From the NCBI GenBank assembly GCA_028554795.2, contig CM068831.1:67369982-67433981 (forward strand): a stretch of 64,000 nucleotides of DNA, read 5' to 3'. The translations under genes were made by a program, and so were the position numbers. Of the stretch, positions 51,154 through 64,000 are shown piece by piece. The notes below the pieces were generated by a model that saw only the letters and a program-made list of their open reading frames with translations, was not told where the DNA came from and did not search any database. Source of the stretch: Sinohyriopsis cumingii (lineage: Eukaryota; Mollusca; Bivalvia; Unionida; Unionidae). How positions within the stretch are numbered: the first letter of the stretch is position 1; each line of letters begins with the position of its first letter.

Positions 51154-54100
51154 CCAAAATACTACAGATTAGGGCCTTTTCAAGTCAGTAATGATTTCAC
51201 CAGTGTAATTTTTTCAAATTCACCCATTTTTACTTACAATGTAATATTTTTTCCGTCTTTTATTATATTTTGAATATCTCTTTATCCTTTCTGTCGCCTT
51301 TGATTGCATTAAAGCTAGCACTTAATGCATACGTCTGTTAACCACTTGTGTCTTGAGTGAACCTTTATCTACTATAAACCTTCCTTACAAATCATTTAAA
51401 TGTTTTTGACAACACAGGCGAATTTTGGGTTTAAAAAAGTCGGGTACAAAAAATAAGTTTTTAATCTCCATTTTCTAGATATTCCAGATTATTTGGTATC
51501 ATTGTAGAGCTACATGTGTCTACCTTTCTATAATACATCCCACTGTAGTGTATCGTTCTACTGTTGTTTATTTCGTCAATACTATCATGCACCACGCTGA
51601 TATCAAGACACAACACTCTGATCAATTGCACACGGCTTTGACTGCATAGTTTATGTTTCGTGCTATTCTTTGAATCTAGCATCTTAAATCGTTTGGATTT
51701 TATCAATCCAGTCTAAAACGAATGGACAGTTTGCATGTCAATTTCACATATCTTAGCATGAATTAATTCACTTCTATTTCTTTAACTGTTCTATTTTTTC
51801 AAAGTCTCACCTTCTGCTGCCTGGGAATTGTGTTGTTTGCTACGATATTGATTGTTCCAAGACAGTAATGTATATGCTGAAATCATTCATCTTTTTCCAT
51901 AACTTGATTCTTTTGTTCAAGTTGAGATTAAAAGGGTCAGAATTTTCCGATATTTTGGAATCTTTTTTTAAATATTGTTTCTTCCACAGGAACATATCTC
52001 TTTGTTAATCTTCGATTCCAAGGGTTATATATCATCGAAGGTAAAACGAATCTTCTGATGATTGTCTTGTCTATCCAATGACTTGTAAAGTAGTAGATAC
52101 AGTTCTGAATTTCTATCTAGACACATCAACAGCTTCAGAAATTGTTCTGCTCTGGTGGATCTCTTTCTACAACCATGGAATTTTGGAGGCTTCTCTTGTC
52201 ATTCTATTAAATAATGATTATTAGTAATTTATTGTCCACTTGTTCCATTCATCTCTTGATGTCTTTTAAATCGTTCACTCTAAACTTGCAGTAAGTGCAG
52301 TAATGAAGTAGTAAATTCAAGGGCATGGTCTTTTTGGGGGTGTTTGTTATTGCAGTTGAAATTGAAGTAATCATGTAGTAAGGTAAAGGACGATCTGATT
52401 TGTTTCTTTATTTTAACCAAAGAAATACGGAATGTGGTTCTGTTGTAAGGTATATTAAATTGTGGTGACTTTGCTTTGTTTATGATACAGTAGTCAGGAA
52501 GGTAGTCAACTATTATTTGTGCGGCTTTGCTGGGTAGGATGTGGCTGGATTGGGCTATTTTTAAAATATATAAATTGACTCATTTGGGTAATGTGTAGTA
52601 GAATTAAGCAAATAGAAAAAATAACCGGTCTGTGTTTTCATGGTATCATTTATGATTCTAATAATTAAGTTGCTCCATGTTTATTTCTAGCACGGTGATC
52701 ATCGTAGTTCCTTTAGATTTACAAAATTTATACCACTCAAACAATTGCTTCCAAATAAGTTGTATAATCTAGATAGCAGAAATAAAATAATCATTTGCAC
52801 ACTAGTTTCCTCCAGAATCAACTGTAATTAAATCCTATGTAAATTCATATACTACAGTTATGCCTACAGTGACGAAACTATTTATTTCAGCAACATCATT
52901 GTCATTTTGTCCTACGTTTGATAATAAAACATCTTTCAACATGTAACTTATTTGATTACCTTACGTAAATTTTCCATGACAACAGGACCTGTAACGAGAA
53001 CTCTCCATGAAATAGATGTAGATCAACGTTATATTCCTTAAAACGACACACGAACACGACCGAAGTGGCCTTAGTGTTTACTATTATTTCGACACTCACA
53101 CCATCAACAAAAAATTAAAAGGCACGTTCCATGCACTTGTGATATTTTTCTATGAGCGAGGTAGTTTAAACCAACGAGGTTCCCAAAAGTTCACAATTTC
53201 TGCATATGCAGATGATAAAATCTGAATAACAGAGCGAAACATAATTTTTTATTTGGCGTGTGCAAAAGAGCACATAGCCAATATAATACATGATTCATAC
53301 ACAATGCACTGTTGCATAAATGCCTGAATATATCAATCAATAATGGCTATACAAATGTGCGCATAAATTCTCGGAGATGGACAGACAGACAGAAATAGAA
53401 CTCTACAGCGAGAAAAGATAATCTAAGTTGGAATGCATTATCAGCATATTTACCTAGGTGTTTTAGAGTTCTTAAATCTTCATTTTTGTGTAATTGAAGT
53501 AATTGGTACATACTTGGTTTCTGCCAGTAATAAGGATCCAAATAAATTAAAATAAATATGTATTTTAGTCTCTGGTTACAAAACAATAAAAGGCAAGATA
53601 TATAGACTGCATTAGGATATTACCAGATCTCCAAGACCGTGAAGTCAATAAAATAGTTCTCACACTGGAAACCCAGTTATTACAATTCTTTCTTTTAAAA
53701 TCTGTAAGCATTAATTGTTATATTTTTTAACAATTTAATTATTTGTGTTTAGCACTCTGAACCAATGCTTAATGATACGCACATATATATTTAATTAAAG
53801 AGTATGGGGGCCAAACTATCCATTTTCAAGCATATTGTTGGCAGGATGTATAAAATCTAGTATCTACATGCATTATTTTCTATGTACCCGTCATATACTA
53901 TCTGTTTTCTAAACCACCAAATATCACAGCCATAAGACAATATTGGAGATGCGAATTAATCAAATAAATAAACCATTATATTTACCACACATCCTAGAAT
54001 GTTAGTATTATTCAGAAGTAATGTGGCGCACACCTCTGCTCATGCAAAGTCTGACTGTATGCCCTGAAGTCGGAGAGGCATTGATCATTAATCAAAATGT

Positions 54101-54454
54101 AATAACAAAACCAGTGGCTTCAAGTTAGTGATCATTTACTGTGATAGTACTGTTGACGTGTCACATATACAAAAACCACTCACTTCGTATCAGTCAAATC
54201 AGTTGCTACAGCTCTGTAAGCTAAATCGACTTAAAAATCATGTAATGATCTCATTTCCTTTACAATTTGAACAGTAACTTTGTATTGGGGACTTTTATTT
54301 ATCGCTAATCACCTACCGTTGCTTAATTGTCAAACAACCACATAGATACTGTTCGTGTCAGCAATGTATTCCATATCAGAGTGAGCTATATATAAAACTA
54401 TATTATTCTTGCTGTACAAGCAATAGCTAATCTGATGTAACCAATGAAATATGT

Positions 54455-55640
54455 AGAAAGTCTTTTATGCAGTCAGCTATGGGATCCTATGACTAATTTC
54501 GGTTGCCCAGAAAAATTCATCGTGATAGTTCGGTAATTCCATCATGGCATGCACGCTCATGTCATAGACGAGGAATAGTCATCTGAATCATTCCATGTCA
54601 CCAATGGAGTCAAGCAAGGTTGTGTGTTGGCCCCAATCCTCCTGAGTATGATGTTCTCTGCTATGCTTACTTACGCCTCCCGTGACCATGACACTGGGGT
54701 TGTATCCGATACCACACTGATGGCAAGATCTTGAATCTATGGAGAGTGCAAGCGAAGACTAAGACATAAAATTACTGTTCGTGGTCAACTATTTGCCGAC
54801 GACTGTTACCTGAATGCCTGATCTGAGTCTTTGGATCGTTTGTTGTCAGCTTGTAATTGTTGCAATTATTATATTGTTTGGTTTGTGCTGTGAGTGATGC
54901 AGACGTAAACTGATAAGGGAAGGTGGTGGTTTTATGTTACAGTCCTAATCAATGATAAAACCAACACCAGAATTGCTAAAGCAAGTGTGTGCTTTTCGAG
55001 ACTACGAGCAAACGTGTGGGAGAGAATTCTACAAATAAGTTGAAGGTCTACAAAGCCGCTGTGTTGCCAATCCTGTTATATGTTTGCTAAAACGCTATGT
55101 TAAGAAGCTTAATCATTTTCACATTGTCTGCTGAGGAAACTAATTAGGATAAGATGTCAGAACATGGTTTCAGACACTGAGCTTCTCACAAGAGCAAACA
55201 TTCCAAGTATTCACATTCTGCTGATGACATCACAGTAAAGACTGGCAGGACCCATCGCCAGTATGTTAGGATGTCAGAAGAGCGACTACTTAAGAAGCAT
55301 TTCTACCTTGAGCTGAAGGAGGAAATGTGATCTCAGGGTTGACAAAAGAAACGCTTCATAGATGCCGTCAAGACATCCTTGAAGCACTTCATCTCTGACC
55401 AATAGCCTTGGGATGATCTCGCACAGGATCCCTCCCCTGCCGCAGTTTCATCCTTATTGGTGCTAAGGACTTTGAACAGATGACAATCGAAGTGGCATGA
55501 AAGAAGCGCGAGCAACGTAAATCTCAGAACTGCAGCACGTCCTGCATTGATCAATCTATCCCAACCTGCACATGCTTCCAAGTGTGACACAGTCTGTAAA
55601 TAGCACACATTGACCTGATCTCACGTATTCACAGACTTCT
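54455..55640 (+). mobile_element. LINE reverse-transcriptase remnant, unit D
   Basis: This is the longest surviving copy of the LINE relic: TNGVKQGCVLAPILLS, LFADDC, VKKLNHFH, and a tail with CDTVCK and HIDLISRIH corresponding to the C-terminal zinc-knuckle. Compared with B it keeps about 110 bp more between the VKKLNHFH block and the VELKEGK-like block. Several stops and frame changes remain. Confidence 0.85.
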
Positions 55641-58420
55641 AACCAGTTACTGATATCTTAGTCATCTTCAAACTCAGAGGATGCACAACAAGTTAACTTA
55701 TAAAAAAGGAAATGTATAACTTACCACTGCACATAAAAACTGCGAAAAGCATAAGTGACTCGTTATTGCTAATTTATAAGTAATAATTGGCCTCGCAACC
55801 AATTGTAAAAGCAGCCTGAATTGAAAGCAATAAGGTTAATTGTTTCTTTCACTATATTCAGCACAACGTACTCTTGGGATAATACAGGAATTTTCCATTC
55901 AGTAATACACTTTGATACAAATTAATTTTGATCTAGGTTTGTCTTGGCATAAAGGTGCTTGAAGGCTAGTTCTATCACACAATCGTAACTTAATACATGT
56001 TGTTCAAACTGTGGACGGCATCAAATCGTCACTATATCGTGCATTTAAAAAATGTGTTCATTCTTTATTTGTAGCTTCTCCTTGGAATCTTTTCTTTTTT
56101 GTTCCTCCTTAAATTTCAGAATAAGCCATAGATTTTGATGTCTAACAAATCAACATTCCTGCAATAAAAAGAAAGGCTTTTAAGGGAAGGTATGCAATCC
56201 ATTGCCCTCAGCAAGACAAGAAGTGAACACTTAAGATATTGTAAAAGATTTCCTTAAACGGACAAAGTAACATAATATGATTGTGACGTTCTAGAATCCG
56301 TGTTAATTTAGATCAAACATTCTGAAATCGTGTAGTGTTGAGGAATATGGAAAAGTAGTATTACACGGAAGAAAAGTCCATATCATATTTGGTTATACAT
56401 ACATGGGACTAAACTTCTCTCGTACACTTATTTGGAAAAAAGTAAAGGAAGAATACCCATTACACGCAAAGTGTCCACAAACATGGATTATTGTGTACAA
56501 TACATTAGGCATATTTGAGCTGTTATTAATAGATCGCATTCGTATTATTAGATGCCGCTGATATTTGGCTACAATATTCATAAGCAATTGAAAACGTAAA
56601 TGGTAAGAGTTTTACTAGATATGGAATCTTCCTAGAAAACATGCATACTCCCTGCTGCCACAAGGAGAATACTGACCAAGTACGTCTGTATTTTACCTAT
56701 TACTGTAAATTAATACTGGATTATGCTGGATGGTAATTGATATACATGGCAATGCTATGAACACTGAAAATAACTCGATGAACCAGGTAAGTCAAAATGT
56801 GTTACAAATTTTAATAGCATACACTTCCCATATGGTTTGGGTTATAATAGGTACGTATATGCTGTAGGTGATGACAAAGTTGTCCTATTTTACCTATTAC
56901 TGTAAATGTATTATTTACCATCTGAAACTGTCATAAAGACAATTTAATGCAGAAATGGAATCCAACCTTAATCAAATCACATAAAACATCCCACTACGGT
57001 TGCATTACACGTACCCATTGAGTAACCAACGCATCTATTACTGGCTTTAGAGTGGCGTATATATCGAGCATTGTGTGCGTGTGAGTGTGAAACAGAAGGC
57101 AAATATTATGTTTCACAATGCCCATTTTATTCCGATCGTGAAAACAGATTCTCCACAGGGATTTTCTCAAACGAATTCAGGCGTAATATCTCAACTTGCA
57201 CCATATAGCATTTCAGCATCCCAGAGAAGAGCTTCAATGGAAATATCATTCACTAATTAGTACTTTTCACACCATATTTCTTTCACCCGTATGCGATATA
57301 TATTTGATATTTTTCCAATGTCGTCATGAAAAGTATTTCTACTATGCATTCTTACTTTTCTTACTGTTACATTTGTGATTGTTGAACCATTGTTATGTAG
57401 GTGTATGTTTATGCTCCACATTTCCAAATATCCCTTTTCATGGACATTGCAATAGATAGGATCTGCAGCAGTAGGTATATAATAGAAATATTAGCAGCCG
57501 GTATCTTTGTCATTGATAACTTATTTTCACTTCCAGCGAATGGAGAGCAAAGTGACCATTATTTTTCTTTGGTTTTCAACGATTGCAATATCTCAATCAC
57601 AATGCATGTCAAAAATGATGTATACGAATTAAAACTATAAGAGTGTTCACCAGCAGCAGAAGGAGCTTTTCACTATTCACGTTTCGTTTTGATTGTATTA
57701 TTAGCCCAAAGTTGATGATACTAAATGTCCAAATAAGGCAGAAAAGAATGAGGCGACAGGTTGTATTTCAAAACCTTGTTAATATTTTTTTCTCCATTAT
57801 TTATCTTATAACACTAAAAAGCTGCCGCTTGTGAAGTTCACAGACTCTCTCCAAGTTTCATATTTCACTCCAAATCTAATGTATTTAAATACGAGTAATT
57901 TAGTACGGAACTTAATATTATATAGCAAACAAAATGTCATCCAAAGTATTTTAGGAAGACCAAGAGATAGCACAGATAGCTCTGTAGGTTTCGTTTCTAC
58001 GAAAGTATGAAATTATTAGTTATGGTGTACTAGGTTTTAGCTGCAGTGCTTAGTTATGTTATTTTTGTATACCAGAACTTAATTTCCTATTTTAGTATCA
58101 CTATATTTGTAGTGAGGTTAATTTTTACAACTCACTGTGTTAGTTGGGCTGCAATTCGCCTCATTGGAGAAAAAATACTTTCTCGTCTAGAAAAATAATT
58201 ATATTTTATCCTGACAAAGTCTATTCGGATGAATTTATAGTGGATTGTTTACATCCGTCATATCATTCTTACCCAATGAAATCAATGCCTCGAACTGGAT
58301 AATTATTATTCAAGCAACACCCCCTTTTTGTGTATTCCCACTTATGTATCTAATAAATATGGACAGACCTCTTAAACATTTCCACATCCAGCTATACGCT
58401 AGAAAAATCCTTAACTGAGA

Positions 58421-59209
58421 ATGTTTTGTTCAGTGTTCTTTACCATGACAATGGTTCGCTTATTCTTCGCTTTCCTGACGTTCTCTAAATTGCTTACAAG
58501 AGGACATCCTCAAATTAATTGTGGAAACGTCACTTCATCTACATGCCAAAATGTCTGTTTTGGAAAACCAATTGACTGCCAGGACATTTACCAAATGGGT
58601 TTTACAAAGACTGGAGGCTACATTATTTATCCCAAAGGACATCATAATGGTATCTACGTTCGATGTGACATGCGTACAGCCGGTGGAAGATGGACTGTCA
58701 TTCAGAGAAGAATCAGCGGAGATGTTGATTTCTTTCGTGAGTGGATTGATTATAAAGAGGGTTTTGGTGATCCAAATGGAAACATGTGGCTCGGAAATGA
58801 CAATATACATGACCTCACGGCTCAGGCCGATTACCAGCTGCATATAAACTTGGCTGTTTCAAATACAAATACCAGCTTTGCCATGTATGATACTTTCTCG
58901 GTTGGAGACGAAAGTAGTGGATATCTGCTCATCGTAAAAGGCTACAGTGGAACAGCAGGCGACTCTTTCTCTTATCATTCTGATATGAAATTTAGCACCA
59001 AAGATTGGGACAACGACAAAACCAATTCAACAGATTGTGCCAGTAGCTACAAAGGCGGTTGGTGGTACAATAATTGCCATCATTCAAACTTAAATGGAAT
59101 CTAAGGACCCACCAATCATGCAGAAGGAATACATTGGTATGCATATGCCGGACATCATACATCCATGATATATGCAGACATGAAAATAAGGAGAAAAATT
59201 TCACAGTAA
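58421..59209 (+). pseudogene. FReD lectin, copy D, one premature stop
   Basis: The frame matches copies A and B over 262 codons, but codon 228 (Tyr in NLNGIYG) is TAA, giving a 227-residue product. Beyond the stop the frame stays open to the normal TAA at 59207-59209 and still reads YADMKIRRKISQ, so the loss is recent. The product would lack the last 35 residues, including part of the predicted binding pocket and the final beta strand. It also has Tyr for Cys210 and AATAAATA in place of the TATA box. Codons 59-143 differ from A at a single codon (T75H). It could be a young pseudogene, a truncated secreted form, or an allele with a working counterpart in the population. Confidence 0.85.
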
Positions 59210-59240
59210 GAGTGATACAAAAGTATTAAGATATCGCGGG

Positions 59241-59246
59241 AATAAA
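59241..59246 (+). terminator. Polyadenylation signal of FReD copy D
   Basis: AATAAA lies 32 bp after the original stop, as in the other copies. Confidence 0.45.
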
Positions 59247-60519
59247 AAATATTTGTAACAAATAGGGTAAAGTAGCTTGAAGTATGTCCATATAGATTGA
59301 GGTTATTTGAAACTTTCGGAGCACCCCGCTTTAGTCATATGAATATTCCTTCTTCATAAAGGGACGCAGGTATAATTAATTTGTAGAACCATTTAAATTT
59401 GCTGTCCCTATTGCATTTGAAACGGATGCAGTTGTAATTCCTTTGTTTGTCTGAATGGAGATAGTTTAAACTTAATAAGTATATTTTATTGAAAGTATGA
59501 TTCTACATTTTCATTTTGTTTGTTTTTTCTTATCATTATTCGCAATTTGTACTTTCAAAATTTTGATGTTAATTGAAAAAATATAATATGCGCTACATAT
59601 ACGATTGCAAATAACATCCTAGTTCCCTCCACTCCCATACCGACCTAACGGATTGATCAAATGTTATAGAAATGTTTTGCATATTTATATATCTATGTCA
59701 ATTGGCAACGAAATTCCCTGTTCTATTAATGTATTTACACATTCATGAACATGTGCAATCGTGAATCCACGATCTGAATCAGAATAATATATAAATATCC
59801 CGATTTCAACAAGCACTTTGCTTAACATCCCAGTTATTTTAAGGAATGATAAAATATAATATCCATCCGTATGTAGTGCTGCATAATTGTGGTTTTCAAA
59901 CATAGTTTCGTACAAAGAAACATGAGCAGCTTACGTTCTTTTCTTGGGGAATGGTTGCTGTTTTTAGACTCGTAAGAGTTTTTAAAGGACAATTAAAAGG
60001 ACTTAGGAGACAATTCTTTCCCCTGCCAGTCAAACCTTTGGGTTGATGTCCTTGATTCATTCAGAGTCCGTGACCTTAAATTGTGACGTCACAGAAAGTT
60101 ACTATATTAGGTAAAATCAGACCCAAATGACTCTTTGGCATACTCGAGTGCATTGCTAACTAGGAAAATCCATGAAGAATACACAAGATAGAACAAAATC
60201 CATTTTCATCATTTTTCCGAAAATAAATTCATTGCTTTAAAATTATGAAAGAAGACAAATAAAATAAAAAGGTACACAAAATCTGAAAAGTATAAAATCC
60301 AGAAATAATGTTATGTACCGGAAAATATACAAAGAATACTAAAATGCAGTCCAGTATACAACATTGATCGTCTTTCTCAGTTAATCAAGAAGTTTAAAGT
60401 TATAAGTTTCACACAAGACAAATATTTTAATATACCTTGCGCAGATTCCGTATTTAAATCTCCGAAATTCCTGAAGTTTCATGAACTTTAATATCACTGG
60501 GTTGGCTCTTGCAAACTTT

Positions 60520-61805
60520 CCCATTTGCTATATAAACATTTTGTTGCAATGACGCAGTAATCGTATCTGTTCTTGTTTTATCTTTTGTAGCAAACAAGTG
60601 TTCTTGCATGGCGATTGACCCAAACCATGTAGAACGCCCCAACTGCTTTCACGGTAGCCATATAAACCTTTGTTGCATTAACACAGTAATCGTATTCGTT
60701 GCTGTTTTATTTTCGGTTGCAAAGAAAAGTTATTGCAGAGTAATTTATCCAATATCATGTAGAACAAGCCAATCGTGAAACGATCCGGAATAATTATTGC
60801 ATTTTAACTGAATTCACGAGATTTTTACTTATTTTCCTAAATTTGTCTCCAGGCACAGTGATATATGACGCATCATCGGCAGTGAGAATCGATTTCAGGG
60901 TTATTCTCAACTGGCATTAACCTATATTTGATCCTCTTCTTAATCAATGATTGTACTCTACACCCCAATTACCCCTCTAAGTGGTTAGTATATACGTTAT
61001 CAGCCCGAGAACGATATTCTCGATCAAAGTTATTGATGTAAGAGTTAAAATTTTCACAAAAGCATAGTTCGCTTGTCAGGACCTGTCTCGCCTAAAGAGG
61101 TTATAATATTTCCTACCGATAGAACTTCTATCTATTGAAGATACAAGTAAAGAAAAACTAATTTTGAACTTTCATAGGAAACAAAAATATCTAAAACATA
61201 TATTTGCTGCATCGGGGTTTTCAGATTCAAACAAAGATAACAGACATGTATAAGTATTGATTTCACAAAGAACGATATTTTAAGAGAATATGTTACATTG
61301 ACAATTAGGATATTTGGCTTGGATCGGTGTTTCATACATGTATATGCATTTCAATTGGAAGTCACGTTATAATCCTTCATATACTAACTACAATTTGGTA
61401 TTATTATTTTTTATTAAGTAGGCGTAACGTATCACTGGAGACCTATAATAAAAGTCTATATTATAAACAAAATGCTTTAATACGAAGTTTTGTTCTAGAT
61501 CAGTAATCGATCTGTAGGAGGAGCAGTATAGTTCTGAGAACCAAGGCCCTTCATATAATCTATTCAGTCATGAAAGAACTCAGCATCACTTATGAAAGAA
61601 TATCCGTCCTCCACCAGTAGTATCGATGTCACAGCTAGCGTAGATCCTGTTACGATCCCCGTTGGATAAATGATGTAGACGCCTATCCTATCAGTCTTCT
61701 GTTTTTCTGAGCAGACATTGTGCGGTGTAGGAATGGGTCTTTTTGGTTCTGCCAGTCTTAGCAGTTTCACATGCAAGGACAATAGTTTTGTGCATTTCTG
61801 CTCAG
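60520..61805 (-). pseudogene. Inverted broken FReD gene, unit D
   Basis: The same relic occurs as in A and B. The minus strand reads HNVCSEKQ and GVYIIYPTG with a neighbouring-frame CDIDTTGGG at about 61800-61490, and decayed C-terminal pieces at about 60935-60520. It carries a small deletion relative to B around the SVKSDAEFF block. It lies about 1.3 kb from the end of FReD D, tail to tail. Confidence 0.7.
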
Positions 61806-64000
61806 AAACAATGCTCCTAACAACCGGTTGGAGAGGACAAAGCTGTTTCCTTGTTTCAGTGAATATGACAATGATACGGAATGACCATTCTAGTCGATAC
61901 TTGAATAGAGTTATTAATCCAAGGCAATATGTATGTTTTATTCTGTTCGATGTTCATCAGTTTTCCGACTATGTTAAGGATAGCTGTAAATTGCCTTACT
62001 CCAGTAAGTTTAGTTTCAATTTAAAATGAAAGAAACTCATTAAATAATTATAAACATAAAATAAGAGGGTTCTGACATTCAGTTATATTTCCACTGTCTA
62101 ATTAGCTGTAGCTGTAAGGTCGTTAGAGTAGCCATCTACAACGATATTTACCACCTTCTTGTCATATAATGACGTTCGTTCAGACAAGTAACTTCAGTTC
62201 ATCAGTCTATCAACACCACTAATTATGCATCAACATACCTTAATAATTGTCTCAAAGACGCATACATTCTTTTATGTGGTTGAGATTATGCCACTTGATG
62301 ACGTACTGTTGCTATTACTCTTGGAATGGAAGCTTTTAGAGCTTACGGCATGTCAATGACCGCTGAGTACAAGGAAGGGACTGTTATTTTTCTCGATTGA
62401 ATTATGGCAAGTGTTCAAGAGTCCAATGATTATATAATTTACAAATCTATCTAGCTAGCTATTTACCCAGGTTTATTTTTGTCTTTGCTTTGAGCGATTT
62501 CATTATTTTGGTTGGAAAACACATCGAATGTTTTTAAGTGTGATGGTCGTTAATTTCATATCAAGGACACCATCTTTTGCTTGTTTTAGAAAGGTACTCT
62601 GAAAGCTCAACGAACAGGGTCTCTTAAAATAAAGATCGAGTATAAACGTTATAAAGATCGTCTGCTTAATTGTATTCACATCAAAATTCTTCTTTGTGTA
62701 CAAAATTAAAGCACGTATCATTTGAATGGGGGAAGAGTATCATCTCTTTCATACGCATTTCATATGCTTAGCATTTACATGAACAGCCACGAATAACAAT
62801 ATTCTGTCTATTACTCACTCGAACTTGGTAATATATTGCTGGTTAAATAAATAGCGCAGTGCCCATGCGATTGTTTCACAAGCAAACTAAGTAAGGAGAT
62901 TAGAAACTTGTAAAACCCCTCAAGACAATCTTTTTTTTACTCTAAAGGTGCTGAGATTATTACAAAAAAATCATTTAGCTCGAAGACTTGGGGCCGTTGA
63001 TTTGATTGATACTAAGTTTGTATTATCTGTATATCTGTCACGTCTAAATTACTATTACAGGAACAAATAATTACGAACTTAAGGCTAAGTTTTGTACTGA
63101 TTGATTTTAAAAATCTTTAATGAATATCCGACTTCGTTTCTTGTTTGAACTTTGATCAAAAAATCGTAAGAAAACGTCAAAGGCCCCAGAATACCTATCC
63201 CTACATAAATATCGTGATACAATACAGTCTGTACATCAAACAAGGGGTATAGTCAGAAATAGCAAGAACATGGTCGTGTCCCACAGTTATTCAGAATTTA
63301 CCATCAGCGCATGTGACATTTTGGAAACATTCCTGGTTGTGATCTGCTTGTTCAGTGACCAGTTCAGTTCAGCCCCTTCTGAAGTGACCAATATCAGAAG
63401 TATAATGGAGATACCATTACTTTTACGTGGATGGGGTGAATGTGTCAAAATAAAAGAAAAGGTTCGTTTGAGCTCAATGAATTGACGTCAGCAATAGCAG
63501 AATTGGAGACAGTGCTGGTGATTTGTATACCGTCACTAGCACTGGGCAAGTGTCTGAATAAAACAAAATATTTTGTTTGAGGCTTATTATAAGCTAGCAT
63601 TGAATTACACTTAGACATATTTATCTGCATTCTTTTTCTTTTAGATGTTAACTGTTCATCATGAATATACTTCAAAGAGAACACAGACATTGAGCCCCGG
63701 CTTAAGATCCGACGAATGGTCTTGATCTACATCGCTCAAAATAGCATAAGTTTATGTAACAATTATCTCGAACATAAAACGTCAGCACGTCTTATTTCCT
63801 ACTGCAGGTAGATGTGTACGCATAGCTCAAAAATGAGACAGTAATAATGTCAACAGCCTGTAAAAGTTTATGTGTACGTGTGGATATGTTAGTGTCATTG
63901 TTGAGAATAAAGCGTTGGTCTCCACAAGTAGTTTCATAATGAACACGTTCTTCTTGAAAGAAGTTTAAATATGGAAACTAAATCAGGATGAGAATGACGA
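61806..64000. other. Unit D spacer to window end, no gene recognised
   Basis: It aligns closely with B 27790-30000. A plus-strand frame around 63130-63485, with SYSEFTISACDILETFLVV, is similar in B (29146-29391) but shifted in A. I recognise no family in it. Confidence 0.4.

Larger units (their letters stand above)
48813..51205. mobile_element. 2393 bp DNA transposon, CACTG ends, apparently whole
   Basis: The left end starts CACTGGACAAC. The right end, read inward, starts CACTGGTGAAATC. The 3 bp TAA is duplicated on both sides (48810-48812 and 51206-51208), and unit A shows the empty site with a single TAA at 17197-17199. Inside are subterminal inverted blocks and one long uninterrupted transposase gene on the minus strand. 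CACTA/CACTG termini with 3 bp target duplications fit the CACTA/EnSpm branch of the CMC (CACTA-Mirage-Chapaev) supergroup. Its GC content is visibly higher than that of the host DNA. Absence from unit A and an open transposase suggest a young insertion. Confidence 0.85.
38215..51290. repeat. Tandem unit C (no FReD gene; old proximal half)
   Basis: About 38230-38840 aligns, with many differences, to A 361-930. About 39303-42190 aligns to A 1650-4560. The equivalent of A 930-1650 is replaced by a truncated SINE. The FReD-bearing block (A about 4.8-13.1 kb) is absent and is replaced by microsatellites and a duplicated segment at 42.58-44.5 kb. From about 44680 the sequence closely follows A 13137-17281, apart from the transposon at 48813-51205. 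Confidence 0.75.
51291..64000. repeat. Tandem unit D (runs off the window)
   Basis: This copy aligns from its first base with A 1 and B 17282, and reaches the equivalent of B about 30000 at the window edge. It shares many small differences with B against A, for example just 3' of the FReD gene, so B and D are the closest pair. It contains a FReD gene with one premature stop, the LINE remnant and the inverted FReD relic. It lacks the long TA repeat. Confidence 0.85.

Overview
This is AT-rich, intron-poor animal DNA, most likely from a mollusc and probably a bivalve. That placement is an inference. It rests on single-exon secreted fibrinogen-related (FReD) genes in a tandem cluster and on two tRNA-derived SINE families whose bodies resemble repeats I associate with bivalve genomes. 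Nothing looks bacterial: there are no operons, CRISPR arrays or rRNAs, and I saw no intact tRNA.

The window is built from diverged tandem copies of one roughly 17 kb unit. Unit A is about 1-17281, B about 17282-38210, C about 38215-51290 and D 51291 to beyond 64000. Each complete proximal half carries, in order: an old LINE reverse-transcriptase remnant, a plus-strand FReD gene (A 5997-6785, B 24314-25102, D 58421-59209), a TA repeat or its remnant, and a broken FReD copy on the minus strand about 2-3 kb downstream, tail to tail with the intact gene. The distal halves carry a decayed DDE transposase (A about 14105-15010, B about 33745-34165, C about 45715-46625). Unit C has lost, or never had, the FReD block and holds a 1.2 kb-period duplication there instead.

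Divergence is mosaic. A-distal plus B-proximal (about 13.1-30.9 kb) closely matches C-distal plus D (about 44.7-64 kb), which points to a recent segmental duplication of at least 17 kb. B-distal plus C-proximal (about 30.9-42.2 kb) is older and full of insertions: two whole SINEs and one truncated SINE, a SINE nested in the truncated one, a solo LTR, a Polinton-like polymerase fragment and microsatellites.

The only other convincing protein-coding gene is a 562-codon transposase on the minus strand (49030-50718). It lies inside a 2393 bp DNA transposon (48813-51205) with CACTG termini and a 3 bp TAA target duplication. The empty site survives in unit A.

The most interesting signal is in the FReD genes. 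Between copies A and B, codons 59-143 are identical at the nucleotide level, while codons 144-262 carry 19 amino-acid-changing codons and no synonymous change by hand count. The changes cluster around the predicted ligand-pocket end of the domain. Together with the inverted FReD relics, this looks like a small array of secreted recognition lectins shaped by gene conversion and diversifying selection.
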